Assembly (NCBI RefSeq): GCF_026240635.1
Contig: NZ_CP110848.1
Span: 994,501 to 1,058,500 of the forward strand
Direction: 5' to 3'
Origin: Trichothermofontia sichuanensis B231
GTDB taxonomy: Bacteria > Cyanobacteriota > Cyanobacteriia > B231
Length of the DNA stretch: 64,000 nt
Of this stretch, positions 27,114 through 36,900 are shown piece by piece (positions within the stretch are counted from its first letter, which is position 1; every line of letters begins with the position of its first letter). The notes beneath the pieces were generated by a model. The model was given only the letters and a program-made list of their open reading frames with translations, made no database searches and was not told the DNA's origin. The translations under genes and the position numbers were made by a program.

Positions 27114-28127
27114 TTAGAGATTTAAATAAAGTGTTTTCAGATAGGCTTTAGCCACATACTCAGGAGTAGACTTAATAAGATGTTCATTAGCTTCTTGTTT
27201 TAGCCTCCTTTGTAGATCAGGATCGTTTCTAATAGTTAGCATTAATTCAGCTAAAGCTTGAGGGTTACCGCTTTCAAAGAGTAAGCCACATTTTCCCACA
27301 GCTTCTGGTAAACCACCAACATTAGATGCAAGAACAATACAACCACAGGCAATAAGTTCTAAGGCAACAATTCCAAAAGGTTCAGCCCCAATTGAGGGTA
27401 TAACACCAAACTTATGCCTTCTAAGCATAGCTCTTAAACTTTCTCCAACCAAAGGCCCTGTAAAATCAATTAAAAAATTAATATTTAAAGTAGTCGATAA
27501 TTCTTTCAATGACTCCACACTATCTCCATCACCAATAACGGTGCCTTGACTATGAATACCTTTATCATTGAGAATAGCAATAGCTTTTAAGAATATATCT
27601 ACACCCTTTTGGGGTATTAGCCGACCTACAAAAACCCACTCCCTATCTTTTTGGGCTAGGTCAGGCTGATCTGTTCTGAAGAGTGAACTATCAAATGGGT
27701 TAGAAATTCCAATACAGTTAAAGCCAACTTCCTTAGCTAGGTACTGACTACAAGCCACATTGATAGCTCTTGAGGTTAGTTGTCTCTGTAACCATCCCTG
27801 AGGAACACCTGCCTGGTGAGAGATCAATAGTTGTTTGTTCAATAAGAAAGCTGGCCATCCACTCCGTACCGAAGGACCAATCATTAGGATAGCTTCCGCC
27901 CATAAGTATTGACAAAGTAAAGAAAATATCCCTATCTGCCTATAGACAGTAAAACCATTGCTTTTAACATTAAACTCTGAATTTGAGTTAGGTGTATTTG
28001 TTACCAGTTTCACTAAGTAGCCTAGATCAGCCAAGGCTTGCGAAAGAAGGTGCGCTACAACTGGTACCCCTCCTATTATAGGATAGTACTGATGAGAAAT
28101 AATTAATATCTTAGTGAAACTTTTCAT
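27114..28127 (-). CDS. Glycosyltransferase family 4
   Basis: A 337-residue GT-B enzyme: ILIISHQYYPIIGGVPVVAH (acceptor glycine loop), WVFVGRLIPQKGVDIFLKA, TVIGDGDSVESL and PSIGAEPFGIVALELIACGCIVLAS (EX7E). It is shorter than its neighbours because the first domain is compact (SHQAGVPQGWLQRQL). It lies in the leftward polysaccharide run between a methyltransferase remnant and a GT2 gene. Confidence 0.9.
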   Translation of the reverse strand: MKSFTKILIISHQYYPIIGGVPVVAHLLSQALADLGYLVKLVTNTPNSNSEFNVKSNGFTVYRQIGIFSLLCQYLWAEAILMIGPSVRSGWPAFLLNKQLLISHQAGVPQGWLQRQLTSRAINVACSQYLAKEVGFNCIGISNPFDSSLFRTDQPDLAQKDREWVFVGRLIPQKGVDIFLKAIAILNDKGIHSQGTVIGDGDSVESLKELSTTLNINFLIDFTGPLVGESLRAMLRRHKFGVIPSIGAEPFGIVALELIACGCIVLASNVGGLPEAVGKCGLLFESGNPQALAELMLTIRNDPDLQRRLKQEANEHLIKSTPEYVAKAYLKTLYLNL

Positions 28128-28221
28128 ACTCTTTCAGATTTTATTTCTTTGAGAATTTCAGTAGATTGATTCGGTAGATTGATAAGTTGGTTCAGTTGAC
28201 GTAGGCTTTTTCTAGCCTTGA

Positions 28222-29106
28222 TTAAGGCTGACCATAATGTTGACTTAAAAAGTCATAGATGCCCTTAAATTTGGCTAAGGCAACTTCTTTAGATATCATC
28301 AGAAAAATACTCATTCGTAGTGTATTAATTAACATTAGAACAGTACGAATTAATGCTTTATAAGTTCCTCCATGTATCAAGGCCAATAGTAATGTATTAC
28401 GCGCTAGTAAATAGCTTTGTATAGGCTTAGATGTCCATGAACCGGGATTTGTAATCACTGCACCCCATACAATAGCTGTATCCCAGCCATACGAACGTGC
28501 TCGAAGAGAAATATCGTATTCATCCCCATAGGCAAAATATCTTTCATCAAAAAGCCCAATCATTTGAATACAGCTTTTACGAAAAAGAGAGAGCGTTGCA
28601 TGGGCAAAGTCAACTGGTTCAACAAATCCTCGCTCTCTGGGATCTGTCGGTATCATAAAAGGTCCACGTATCGGAGAATATTTAGGTAGTGTAGGATAAC
28701 CATATTCTGGACAGGCAATACCAACATTGGGATTAGCATCCATACCTTGCAACAAGAGTTGAAGACAACCCTGATGAAGGAGGGTATCATGGGCGCTAAT
28801 GAAGCAATACTCAGAGCTTGAGTTTTCTAGCCATCGCTTAAGCAGGATATTGAAGGCTCCCCCCCATCCTTTATTTTCTGGCAAAGAAACAAGATTAATA
28901 TTAGGAGGTAAGTTCGACTGTAAATATTGAAAATTGTCCAAGCTTGAATTGTTATCAATGATTGTTATTTCAATGATTTCTTCTCCTTGTTGCAAGAAGG
29001 ATTCAACTGTCTTGAGACATTCATGAGGACGATTCCAATGGAGAATAAATACAGGAATTTTGGTGATTTCATCTGGATTTAATAGCAATGCAAATAACCT
29101 CCTCAC
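28222..29106 (-). CDS. Glycosyltransferase family 2 (rhamnosyltransferase-like)
   Basis: A 294-residue GT-A enzyme: KIPVFILHWNRPHECLKTV, ITIIDNNSS, ENKGWGGAFNILLKRW, and FISAHDTLLHQGC. In the last of these His-Asp replaces the usual DxD, as in some GT2 members. FDERYFAYGDEYDISLRAR near residue 190 is the acid/base region. A hydrophobic C-terminal helix suggests membrane contact. It starts with GTG 29106 inside the end of the upstream methyltransferase (38-bp overlap). Confidence 0.87.
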   Translation of the reverse strand: MRRLFALLLNPDEITKIPVFILHWNRPHECLKTVESFLQQGEEIIEITIIDNNSSLDNFQYLQSNLPPNINLVSLPENKGWGGAFNILLKRWLENSSSEYCFISAHDTLLHQGCLQLLLQGMDANPNVGIACPEYGYPTLPKYSPIRGPFMIPTDPRERGFVEPVDFAHATLSLFRKSCIQMIGLFDERYFAYGDEYDISLRARSYGWDTAIVWGAVITNPGSWTSKPIQSYLLARNTLLLALIHGGTYKALIRTVLMLINTLRMSIFLMISKEVALAKFKGIYDFLSQHYGQP

Positions 29107-30118
29107 CAGAATATGGAAATAGCCAAGGAAGCTTGGAGAAAAGCAATGCTGGAAATTTAAGATAAAAATTACTTTTGTATTGCCCTACTTTACTGTACTT
29201 TTGAATGCTTAAGCTTTCTTGATATACCCAAAAGGCAATTTGCATAGTTGTACGTATAGAAACTTTCGCATCTATATTAGCTGTATTAAAGATAAACCGT
29301 AGTCCTTTAGGGCTAGGTAAAACGAGATGACGTGGGGAATCAGCAGCATACCAATTATTCTTAAATAATCGCTCTAAAATACCAACAGGATTTGGTGAAA
29401 TGCTAACTAGCACGCCTTTCGGTCTTAATGCTTCTATTAATCTAAGAAGTGTTGATTTTGGATTAGGAAGATGTTCCAAAACATGATGCAAGACAATCGC
29501 ATCATAATTTTCAGGTTCTAAATGAGCATTTTCTACACTACCCTGCTTTACATTCAATCCAATCATTTTTGAAGCTTGAGCTGCATAAGGATCAGGTTCT
29601 ATCCCTTCAACCTGCCAACCCAGTTCTTGCATTAACCACAAGAAGCTACCATTACCTGAACCAACTTCGAGTAGTTTTGGTGTACCTGCAGGCTTATGTA
29701 AAAAACGAACTGCATAGCCTGCCTGTCCAGATTGACCTGGAATTTTCCCTAGAACTTTACCTATGCGAGTCGCAAGTTTGTTGCTAGCTCTTTGAGTTAA
29801 GCCTTGGTATCCAAAGGCACTTTCCAGTATCCCTAACTTAACGGCAAATTTAAATTTTGCCCATTGTCCAGAAGGCTCTTGCAAAGGATAACTAGGCTGA
29901 CCATGTGTGAAATGGTAGTTCTCTGGATATAGCAATGGAATTGCTTCATCGATAGGACGTGGATTAAGCCATAGCGATTGACAATGCTGACATCGATAAA
30001 ATGTCCATGTACCAGGTAATCCACAGATATAATCACGACACCCCGTTAACTCTTGATTTCCTGTTGCGCTGCAAATTGGGCAGTATTCAATGTTTTTACT
30101 TTTTATTGCTTGAATCAT
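29069..30118 (-). CDS. Class I SAM-dependent methyltransferase with N-terminal zinc-binding motif
   Basis: The 349-residue protein begins with four cysteines (EYCPICSATGN and YRCQHCQSLWLNPRP), a zinc ribbon usual in EPS/O-antigen C-methyltransferase-like proteins. The SAM domain follows: LLEVGSGNGSFLW, VEGIEPDPYAA, YDAIVLHHVLEHLPNP and LRPKGVLVSISPNP. It probably modifies a nucleotide sugar or glycan. The 86-bp gap to its right holds only the end of a methyltransferase pseudogene. Confidence 0.88.
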   Translation of the reverse strand: MIQAIKSKNIEYCPICSATGNQELTGCRDYICGLPGTWTFYRCQHCQSLWLNPRPIDEAIPLLYPENYHFTHGQPSYPLQEPSGQWAKFKFAVKLGILESAFGYQGLTQRASNKLATRIGKVLGKIPGQSGQAGYAVRFLHKPAGTPKLLEVGSGNGSFLWLMQELGWQVEGIEPDPYAAQASKMIGLNVKQGSVENAHLEPENYDAIVLHHVLEHLPNPKSTLLRLIEALRPKGVLVSISPNPVGILERLFKNNWYAADSPRHLVLPSPKGLRFIFNTANIDAKVSIRTTMQIAFWVYQESLSIQKYSKVGQYKSNFYLKFPALLFSKLPWLFPYSGEEVICIAIKSR

Positions 30119-30204
30119 AGACTTTAACCTTTATGTTTGTTAAGGAGAGAGAATCTTAAGATTTTTTAGATGTATCAAGATACTCTTAAATTGTTCCAAA
30201 AGAT

Positions 30205-30832
30205 CTAACAAAACTTCTTTATTAGAAGACACATGGTATCTCCAGAAAGAACTTTGGGCAAAAACAAACTGAGTATTTTAGAACAAAATTTATTGATGGG
30301 TCGAGATACTAAAGAACCTTTTTCTGGATAGCCCCACTGTTTATAAATGCTAAGAGAATATCGTGGCAACACTCTTTCTAGCGCAGTTATCAAGACAGGA
30401 TAAATATGTGTTGGACAGGATAAATATGTGTTGAGTCACCTTTACTATCAAAAGACTTTAAGTTTCCAGTGATAAGAAATCGTAGCCTGCAATCAACTGA
30501 GTGGATATTTGGTGTAGTTAACAAACAAAAAATATCCATCTTCCTCTAGGTGATCAGCAACAAATCGAAATAAATGACCTGGGTTTTCTAAATGTTCAAT
30601 CACCTCGATCGCAGTAATTAAACCAAATTTTTTATCCTTAAAAGGATCTTGCTTGGATTCATCAAGATTAAATTGTGCTATATTAATATCTTTGAACTGA
30701 AGCTGCTCAAGGTTGCTATCTAGGCCATAAAGATTGCTAAATCCTAGATCTGATAAACGCTTTAACCATGCACCAGTACCACAACCAATATCAAGAATCT
30801 TTAACGATTCTGCTAATTGTTCTAATTTTCAA
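30205..30832 (-). pseudogene. Class I SAM methyltransferase, broken
   Basis: The minus strand reads LKILDIGCGTGAWLKRLSDL, ITAIEVIEHLENPGHLF and DHLEEDGYFLFV. It then changes frame near an A6 run (about 30520-30535) to LTTPNIHSVDCRLRFLITG... THIYPV. A perfect 20-bp tandem duplication (30394-30433) shifts it again to LITALERVLPRYSLSIYKQWG, GYPEKGSLVSRP and a stop at 30205-30207. The first 60 or so residues before motif I are missing, with a TGA in their place. It cannot make a functional enzyme. Confidence 0.85.
30394..30433. repeat. 20-bp perfect tandem duplication
   Basis: GACAGGATAAATATGTGTTG occurs twice in a row (30394-30413, 30414-30433). Because 20 is not a multiple of three, it breaks the methyltransferase frame on the minus strand. 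Removing one copy restores THIYPVLITALERV, the expected family sequence. Confidence 0.95.
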
Positions 30833-30849
30833 GTCGATATCTACATTAT

Positions 30850-32649
30850 TTATGAACGGGTCGCTAGCTGTTGGAAACTTGCTGATCGCGCCAGCAACTC
30901 CTCATAGGTTCCCTGGGCTACCACCCGTCCCTGCTCAAACTCAATAATCAGATCACAATCTCGGACCGTACTCAAGCGATGGGCAATCAAAATCATCGTT
31001 AAATCCCCGCCTAACTGATTGATCGCATCCATCACTGACTGCTCCGTCGCATTATCCAGCGCACTGGTTGCCTCATCAAACACCAAAACGGATGCCTGCC
31101 GATATAATGCCCGGGCAATGCCAACCCGTTGCCGTTGCCCACCACTCAACCGAATTCCTCGCTCCCCCAAGCCAGCCCAATATCCCTCTGGTAACCCTTC
31201 AATAAATGCTGCAATCTGGGCCTGCGCTGCTGCTCGTTTGACCCGTGCAAGATCAATCTCTCCCTTCGGTACTCCCAGTGCAATATTCTCGGCGATCGTT
31301 GTATCTGCTAAATAAATCTGCTGCGGCACATGGGCGATCGTTTGCTGCCAAGCCCGACAATACTCCCCCCGTAAAGGCATTCCATCTACCAACACCTCTC
31401 CCTGTGTTGGTGTCAGTAACCCCATTAATAGATCTACCGTGGTGCTCTTACCACTGCCCGTCGTCCCCACTAGTCCGACTCGCATTCCCTTCGCAATCTT
31501 GAACGACACATCCGTTAGCACCCACGGGCCATTTTCGCCATAACGAAAACTGACTCCGACAAACGCGATCGCTGAGTGCCACTCTAACGCTGGCGGTGCA
31601 GGCTGTAACCAGGTAGCTGGGACTGGTTGCTCCAACAAATCCAACACATCCTCCGTTGATTGCTGGTTACCTCGAATCGAGGCCCAAGCATTAAAGAGCT
31701 GTTGAAAAGCTGGTAACAACCGCTGCGCCCCTACAGCTAACGTGCCCACAATCGGCAGTGCTGCTGCGCCACTACTCGACCCTTGACTCAGGCCATAAGC
31801 GATCGCCGCAATTATAACTATCCCCACCGACTCCAGCACATAGCGTGGACTAGATGCAATCAGAATATTGCTCGTATTGGCCCTTCGGAAAGACCAATCG
31901 GCTTGTTGGTACAGTTGGCAGTAAAACGGTTGACTATTACTCAATAAAACATCACGAATGCTCCCCAAACCCTCTTGAAGTGCCTTAATCCGAAGGGTTT
32001 GGGTTTTGCTCATCAAACGGCTATTGTGCGTTAACCGGTGGTGCGTGATGTAAATCAATAGCCTATACAACCCCCCAAACCCTAAAAACGCTGTCAATGC
32101 TACAAGTGGTGCGATCGCAATTAACGCCAACATAATTGCTCCTGCCGTCACGATCGCACTTGCCAGGGTCAGTACTTGGGTTAGTGCGCCTGTCAGCTTT
32201 TCTATCTTGTCAACGGCACTAATAATTTCACTCGTATTCCGAGCCAAATGCACTTGGTAGGGCTGATATAACGTCCGATGATACACGGCCACTGCCAACT
32301 CATGGCCCACCCGTTGCACATAGCTGTAGTTACACCACAGCACCCAGAGTTTCATCGCCCCTGCCCCCAGTGCCATCAACGCAAACACCACCGTCAACGG
32401 CAACACCAACTGTCCACTCGTTGTGATCCCCAAAATCGCCGCCAATCGCACCGCTACCGGATACTCAAACACCTGCTCCGGAGCTACAATCACCCCCAAA
32501 AACGGCAACACCGCCCCCAGCGTTAACGCCTCCGCCAGTCCACTCCCCAACATCAACACCGCCAGCCCCGGCAACTGCCACCGCCGCCGGCGACTCAAAT
32601 GCCGCCAAATTCGCCCTAGAACCGACCAGGTACTTGCAGAGGTTGCCAC
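30850..32649 (-). CDS. ABC transporter, fused permease and ATPase (possible glycan flippase)
   Basis: The 599-residue half-transporter has a six-helix ABC1-type membrane domain (about 20-330) and a nucleotide-binding domain with Walker A GTTGSGKST (about 396), Q-loop HVPQQIYL, signature LSGGQRQR (about 501), Walker B VLVFDEATS (about 518) and switch HRLS. It is of the PglK/HetA-like type. Since the locus has a Wzy-like polymerase but no Wzx in the window, it may flip lipid-linked oligosaccharide; this is inference from context. G+C content is that of the flanks, not of the island core. Confidence 0.88.
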   Translation of the reverse strand: MATSASTWSVLGRIWRHLSRRRRWQLPGLAVLMLGSGLAEALTLGAVLPFLGVIVAPEQVFEYPVAVRLAAILGITTSGQLVLPLTVVFALMALGAGAMKLWVLWCNYSYVQRVGHELAVAVYHRTLYQPYQVHLARNTSEIISAVDKIEKLTGALTQVLTLASAIVTAGAIMLALIAIAPLVALTAFLGFGGLYRLLIYITHHRLTHNSRLMSKTQTLRIKALQEGLGSIRDVLLSNSQPFYCQLYQQADWSFRRANTSNILIASSPRYVLESVGIVIIAAIAYGLSQGSSSGAAALPIVGTLAVGAQRLLPAFQQLFNAWASIRGNQQSTEDVLDLLEQPVPATWLQPAPPALEWHSAIAFVGVSFRYGENGPWVLTDVSFKIAKGMRVGLVGTTGSGKSTTVDLLMGLLTPTQGEVLVDGMPLRGEYCRAWQQTIAHVPQQIYLADTTIAENIALGVPKGEIDLARVKRAAAQAQIAAFIEGLPEGYWAGLGERGIRLSGGQRQRVGIARALYRQASVLVFDEATSALDNATEQSVMDAINQLGGDLTMILIAHRLSTVRDCDLIIEFEQGRVVAQGTYEELLARSASFQQLATRS

Positions 32650-32650
32650 C

Positions 32651-33523
32651 TTACTCAGCCCGCTCCAACCAGGCCATCAAATCCGCCACACTCGTAAAGT
32701 CCAACAACGCCTCCGCCAACGCCTCCAACTGCTCTATCGGTAACTGACGGATGCGGGTTTGGCTATCCATTTCAAGGCTCCCAAACCGTCGGATTAATTG
32801 CCTCAGGACGATCGCGGCTTCTCCTTCCTGGCGACCCTCCTGGCGACCTTCCTGTTCTCCCTCGGCAAAGACATCCTGATAAAACCGCGTTTGCTTTAAG
32901 TCCGTTTCCGTGAATCCCAACATCTGCTGAATCTCCTGACGACTCAACCGGCTGAACTTATAGACCATGATAGTCTCTACCAAATCCAGCAGTTGCGCCT
33001 GCTCCTGAGCGTTCTTCACCTCGGTGCGGGTCTTGGCTACCCACGCTTGGGCCGCGCTCACGGCCTGCACCTCTGGCGTCACAATCAGTCGGAGCAACCC
33101 CAGCGTTAACGGTAATTCCCCCAACGCCCCCAACTCATCGAGATAAATCCGTTGTACTTGGGGACTGTTGAGCAACGGCTCAAAGTGGTACGTCTCCCCG
33201 ATATCCACCGCCCGACTTGGGTATAGCACCACTATCTTCCACGGGTTGACCGGCTGATACTGGCGCACATACAATGCCACCTCACTCACCAGACGGCTGT
33301 AGAAACTTCTCTCCCCCTGAAACTGCACCTCCAAAAACACGATCGGCGACACCCTATCCCCCGCCGGGGGCGCAAACACCCCATCCAGCCGAAACGCCGT
33401 CTGCTTCAACTCCACCGACTGAAAGCGATAGGCACTCGCCGAGGCAGGCATCTCCCCGATTAACTCAAATAGGAGGCTGGGCCGACTCTGGAACAGCCGA
33501 TAGAACAAACTATCCGTCTTCAA
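32651..33523 (-). CDS. Rpn family recombination-promoting nuclease-like protein (DUF2887/DUF4351)
   Basis: A 290-residue protein starting MKTDSLFYRLFQSRPSLLFE, the usual opening of cyanobacterial Rpn/DUF2887 proteins. A PD-(D/E)XK-type core is visible: LDGVFAPP supplies Asp, FLEVQFQ supplies Glu and Gln. A helical part ETIMVYKFSRLSRQEIQQML follows, then a Glu/Gly-rich linker and the C-terminal DUF4351 segment. Rpn nucleases nick DNA in E. coli; the role of these cyanobacterial relatives is unsettled. Its stop lies 1 bp before the ABC gene start. A broken relative is at 12401-12685. Confidence 0.85.
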   Translation of the reverse strand: MKTDSLFYRLFQSRPSLLFELIGEMPASASAYRFQSVELKQTAFRLDGVFAPPAGDRVSPIVFLEVQFQGERSFYSRLVSEVALYVRQYQPVNPWKIVVLYPSRAVDIGETYHFEPLLNSPQVQRIYLDELGALGELPLTLGLLRLIVTPEVQAVSAAQAWVAKTRTEVKNAQEQAQLLDLVETIMVYKFSRLSRQEIQQMLGFTETDLKQTRFYQDVFAEGEQEGRQEGRQEGEAAIVLRQLIRRFGSLEMDSQTRIRQLPIEQLEALAEALLDFTSVADLMAWLERAE

Positions 33524-33536
33524 GACTCACCCCACT

Positions 33537-33965
33537 TCAGCCAATGATCCGAAAATCTTTGATCCCCTGATAGGACATTTGACGAGCTTGACGGCGCGTA
33601 AACTCGCCCACTGAGGGATTACCACTGGGATGGATCACCCCCTGGGCCTGTTGCCAGAGATCCCGTCGTGCCAGCCTAACCTCATAGTGTCGATCGCCCT
33701 GTCGATGAACGTGATACCACTGCGTCTCGCCACACTGATCACACCAAAATGCCTCCAGCCACTCCTCACTGATCGGGACAGCCGTCCGAGTCGCAATCAG
33801 GAGTAATGATGCCCGCCGCCCAATTCCCCGCGCCTGTAACTGTCCGGGCTGATCAGCATAGAGGGGATACTTTTGGCTGACACTCTCTAGATAACAGCCA
33901 TGCGTGGGACAGTAAATTGCCCGCCGCTTAGAACGTTTCCGATTTCGGTCACACCTTCTCCCCAC
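33537..33965 (-). CDS. Conserved cyanobacterial protein with CxxxxC/CxxC motifs
   Basis: A 142-residue basic protein (pI clearly high, with RNRKRSKRR near the start). It has cysteine pairs YCPTHGC (19, 24) and FWCDQCGE (about 74, 77) that could bind zinc, and a middle hydrophobic strand RRASLLLIATR. I do not recognise a named family; similar arrangements occur as conserved hypothetical proteins in cyanobacteria. The start is GTG 33965. It precedes the Rpn gene by 13 bp and may be co-transcribed with it. Confidence 0.65.
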   Translation of the reverse strand: MGRRCDRNRKRSKRRAIYCPTHGCYLESVSQKYPLYADQPGQLQARGIGRRASLLLIATRTAVPISEEWLEAFWCDQCGETQWYHVHRQGDRHYEVRLARRDLWQQAQGVIHPSGNPSVGEFTRRQARQMSYQGIKDFRIIG

Positions 33966-34308
33966 TTCGGCCTCCTCTCACGGGACTCTCTCACGGTACG
34001 TTGACTCAGCGAGTAGAAGGCTACGGGGGAGGGACTGAGATCTCTAGGACCATCAAAGCCCAACTCCTCAAGTGCATGAGATTATAGATTTTTTTTAGGT
34101 TGCCTGACTGGGTACCTGGCCGCCCGTCAGGGGCCAGTATTCAGGTTCGTGTTCAGTTTAGCGGAGATGAGATGAGTTCGCTAGTTTGCCCTGTCTCCTT
34201 GACTGTTGATTAGAGCTAGCAATGATTGAGGCACACCCTCCACCTTCCCTTCTTTCATCTCGAAAGCTCCTCCATCAGGATTACTCGCCTTTACGATGCG
34301 GATAGCGT
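33966..34308. other. Intergenic, 343 bp, no feature recognised
   Basis: Between the cysteine-motif protein and the priA stop I see no reading frame of note, RNA gene or repeat. TTTTTTTAGG at about 34089 is the only homopolymer tract. Confidence 0.5.
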
Positions 34309-36900
34309 TCAGAGCAGATTCAGGGGATCGACATCGATCGTCAGGCTGACATTGGCCGGACAGTGCTGACGCAGATCGGACAATGGTAGAGGAAAATGAG
34401 GCACCCCTTCACGGCTCAGCTTCAGCAGAATCTGCCAACGGTATCGTCGGGCTACCCGCATCACCTGGGCTGGGGCTGGTCCCAATATATCATAACCAGC
34501 TTGATGGCGATCGGCAGGGGTTAGCAAGTGCGCCAGGGTCTCAGCCGTGGTTTGGACGGCTGCTAAGTCAGGACTACTCAGGCGCAAGAGGATTAACTGT
34601 CCCTGGGGCGGGTAATGCAGTTGGGCACGCTGCTGCAGTTCCGTTTCCAGAAAGTCGGTAAACGTGTGTTGCTGAACCGATCGCACCACTGGATGCAAAG
34701 GTGTATAGGTCTGCAACAAAACTCGACCTAGCTCGTCCCCCCGTCCGGCCCGCCCCGCCACCTGGGTCAGGGTTTGCATGGCTCGCTCACTGGCCCGAAA
34801 GTCCGACAAGTACAGCAAACCATCGGCGGCAACCACGCCCACCAGGGTCACCTGGGGCAAATCAATCCCTTTGGTCAGCATCTGGGTCCCAATCAGCAGA
34901 TCGGCTCCGCCCGTGGCAAATTGGGTTAATAGGGTCCGGTGAGCACCCTTTGTCCGGGTCGTATCACTGTCAAACCGCAGGGCACGGAGACCCGGAAACA
35001 GGCTGGCGAGTTCCTGCATCACCCGTTGGGTGCCGCTGCCAAAGTGCTTGAGGTAGGGCGACCCACAGGTGGGACATTGGGGCGGCTGCGATCGCGTGTA
35101 GTTGCAATAGTGACAGCGGAGCAATGGCTGGGCATGGGCATGGGGATGGTGATAGGCCAGGGACACATCACAGTTGGGACAGTCAATCACTGTGCCACAA
35201 CTGCGGCAGGAGACAAAGGTGCTATGCCCCCGACGGTGAATAAATAAAATCCCTTGTTGCTTCTGGTCCTGCAGGGTCTGGAGGGCAGATTGGAGGGCGC
35301 GGCTAAAGATCGAGCGATTCCCCGCTGCCAACTCCTGGCGCATGTCGATCACCTCGATCGCGGGCATGGGACGGGCCTGAATCCGTTCCGGTAGCGAGAG
35401 GTAATGGCAGGGCACCTCAGTCGTGGCAGACTGCACAGCCCACCAGGTTTCCAGTGAGGGCGTAGCCGACCCCAGCAGCAACGGACAGTTTTCTAACTGC
35501 GATCGCCATTGGGCCACCGTGCGCGCATGGTAGCAGGGCGCAGGGGCATCCTGTTTGAAACTACTATCGTGTTCCTCATCAAGGATGATCAGACCCAAGT
35601 GGGACAGGGGGAGAAACACCGCCGATCGCGTCCCAATCACCACCTGCGGCCTCCCACCGAGCAGTTGCCGCCAAGTGTCATACCGTTCCCCGGCGGATAG
35701 GGCACTGTGATAGACACAAACCTGACGGCCAAACCGCGCCTGGAAGCGATCGGTCAGCTGGGGCGTCAGGCCAATTTCCGGTACCAGGACCAGTGCCGAC
35801 TTCCCCTGGGCTAACAGCGGCGCGATCGCCTGTAAATATACCTCCGTTTTCCCCGACCCTGTCACCCCATGCAGTAACACCTGGGCATTGCCCTGGAGAC
35901 CGGCAAGCGTGGCAACTGCCGCCGCTTGGGCTGGCGTGAGGGTTTGGGGAGAATCCCTGGCCACAGCCTGGGACGCAGTCCGGAGCACTTCCCGCTGCTG
36001 CAAGACCACGTAGCCCTTAGCAGCTAGGGCTTTGACCACGGAACTTTGGACGCCACACAGTTGCAGCAACTCCCGCAGCCACAGTTCCCCCCCCCGGCGG
36101 CGTAATTCCGTCAATACCTGTTCCTGCTTGGGGGTCACGTCAAGTTCCCCACTGGGATCGGCAACCAGCGTCACCACTGGCTGCATCTTGGGACGGGTAT
36201 GGTGGGGCGGTTCGATGTAACTCTCTACCCACCCCCGCGCCAACAGTTCGCGAAGCGCGCGATCGGCCCCCCGAACCTGGCGGCGTAGGTGTTGCCAACT
36301 GTAATCATGAGTTTTGGCCACCTGTAACTGGTGGAGTAACTGGGTCGCAGCGGGACTGAGGGAGAGGCTGCCTGCGAGCATGGCAGCCAAGGACGCCGAG
36401 CCAGCAGGGGGCGATTCTCCGGGGGAGACGGGGCGCGATCGCATCGTCTGGGCCGACAATTGGCTGACTTCCGGGGCAAGGCGAATCCGTCGCTGGGCAC
36501 GTCCCAGTAATCCCGGTGGTAGGGCGGTCCGAATAACCTGGATCAAGGGTGTGTAGTAATAGTCCGCTACCCGTTGCAGGAGTTCCCAGTAGGTAGGCGC
36601 AAAAAAGCCCTGAGCCACTACCTCGGTAATCGGACGGATCTGGTCGGGACTGAGATCGGGCGGTGGGGTCGTCAGTAACCGCACCGCGATCGCACCTACC
36701 TGTTGATGGCCAAAGGGCACACTCAGAATGTCTCCTGGCTGGACAGTGAGATCCGGCGGCAGGGCATAGGTAAACAGCCCACTCGTTCCGGGGCAATCCA
36801 CCAGGGCTTCCACCCACCAGGCATCCGGCTGTCCAGTAGCAACGGCATCGGGCGTTCTGGGTTCGGCCAGCCCATCGGGCCGGGAATGCAGTTGAACCAT
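34309..36900 (-). CDS. priA: Primosomal protein N' (replication restart helicase PriA)
   Basis: The 863-residue protein has the N-terminal DNA-binding domain (VEALVDCPGTSGLFTYALP, GDILSVPFGHQQVGAI). A superfamily 2 helicase follows, with Walker A GVTGSGKTEVY (about 345), DEEH box ILDEEHDSSFK and motif GSATPSLET. Next comes the zinc region with eight cysteines (CRSCGT, CPNCDVS, CHYCNY, CPTCGS, about 570-615), then GTQMLTKGIDLPQVTLVG and QVAGRAGRG. It reloads the replisome at stalled forks. ATG 36900 was chosen over a GTG six bases upstream. About 120 residues longer than E. coli PriA because of an insert around 130-300, common in cyanobacteria. Confidence 0.95.
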   Translation of the reverse strand: MVQLHSRPDGLAEPRTPDAVATGQPDAWWVEALVDCPGTSGLFTYALPPDLTVQPGDILSVPFGHQQVGAIAVRLLTTPPPDLSPDQIRPITEVVAQGFFAPTYWELLQRVADYYYTPLIQVIRTALPPGLLGRAQRRIRLAPEVSQLSAQTMRSRPVSPGESPPAGSASLAAMLAGSLSLSPAATQLLHQLQVAKTHDYSWQHLRRQVRGADRALRELLARGWVESYIEPPHHTRPKMQPVVTLVADPSGELDVTPKQEQVLTELRRRGGELWLRELLQLCGVQSSVVKALAAKGYVVLQQREVLRTASQAVARDSPQTLTPAQAAAVATLAGLQGNAQVLLHGVTGSGKTEVYLQAIAPLLAQGKSALVLVPEIGLTPQLTDRFQARFGRQVCVYHSALSAGERYDTWRQLLGGRPQVVIGTRSAVFLPLSHLGLIILDEEHDSSFKQDAPAPCYHARTVAQWRSQLENCPLLLGSATPSLETWWAVQSATTEVPCHYLSLPERIQARPMPAIEVIDMRQELAAGNRSIFSRALQSALQTLQDQKQQGILFIHRRGHSTFVSCRSCGTVIDCPNCDVSLAYHHPHAHAQPLLRCHYCNYTRSQPPQCPTCGSPYLKHFGSGTQRVMQELASLFPGLRALRFDSDTTRTKGAHRTLLTQFATGGADLLIGTQMLTKGIDLPQVTLVGVVAADGLLYLSDFRASERAMQTLTQVAGRAGRGDELGRVLLQTYTPLHPVVRSVQQHTFTDFLETELQQRAQLHYPPQGQLILLRLSSPDLAAVQTTAETLAHLLTPADRHQAGYDILGPAPAQVMRVARRYRWQILLKLSREGVPHFPLPLSDLRQHCPANVSLTIDVDPLNLL

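Noticed and set aside
34939-35247. Plus-strand frames across priA
   Set aside because: All lie antisense to the conserved zinc and helicase motifs of priA.
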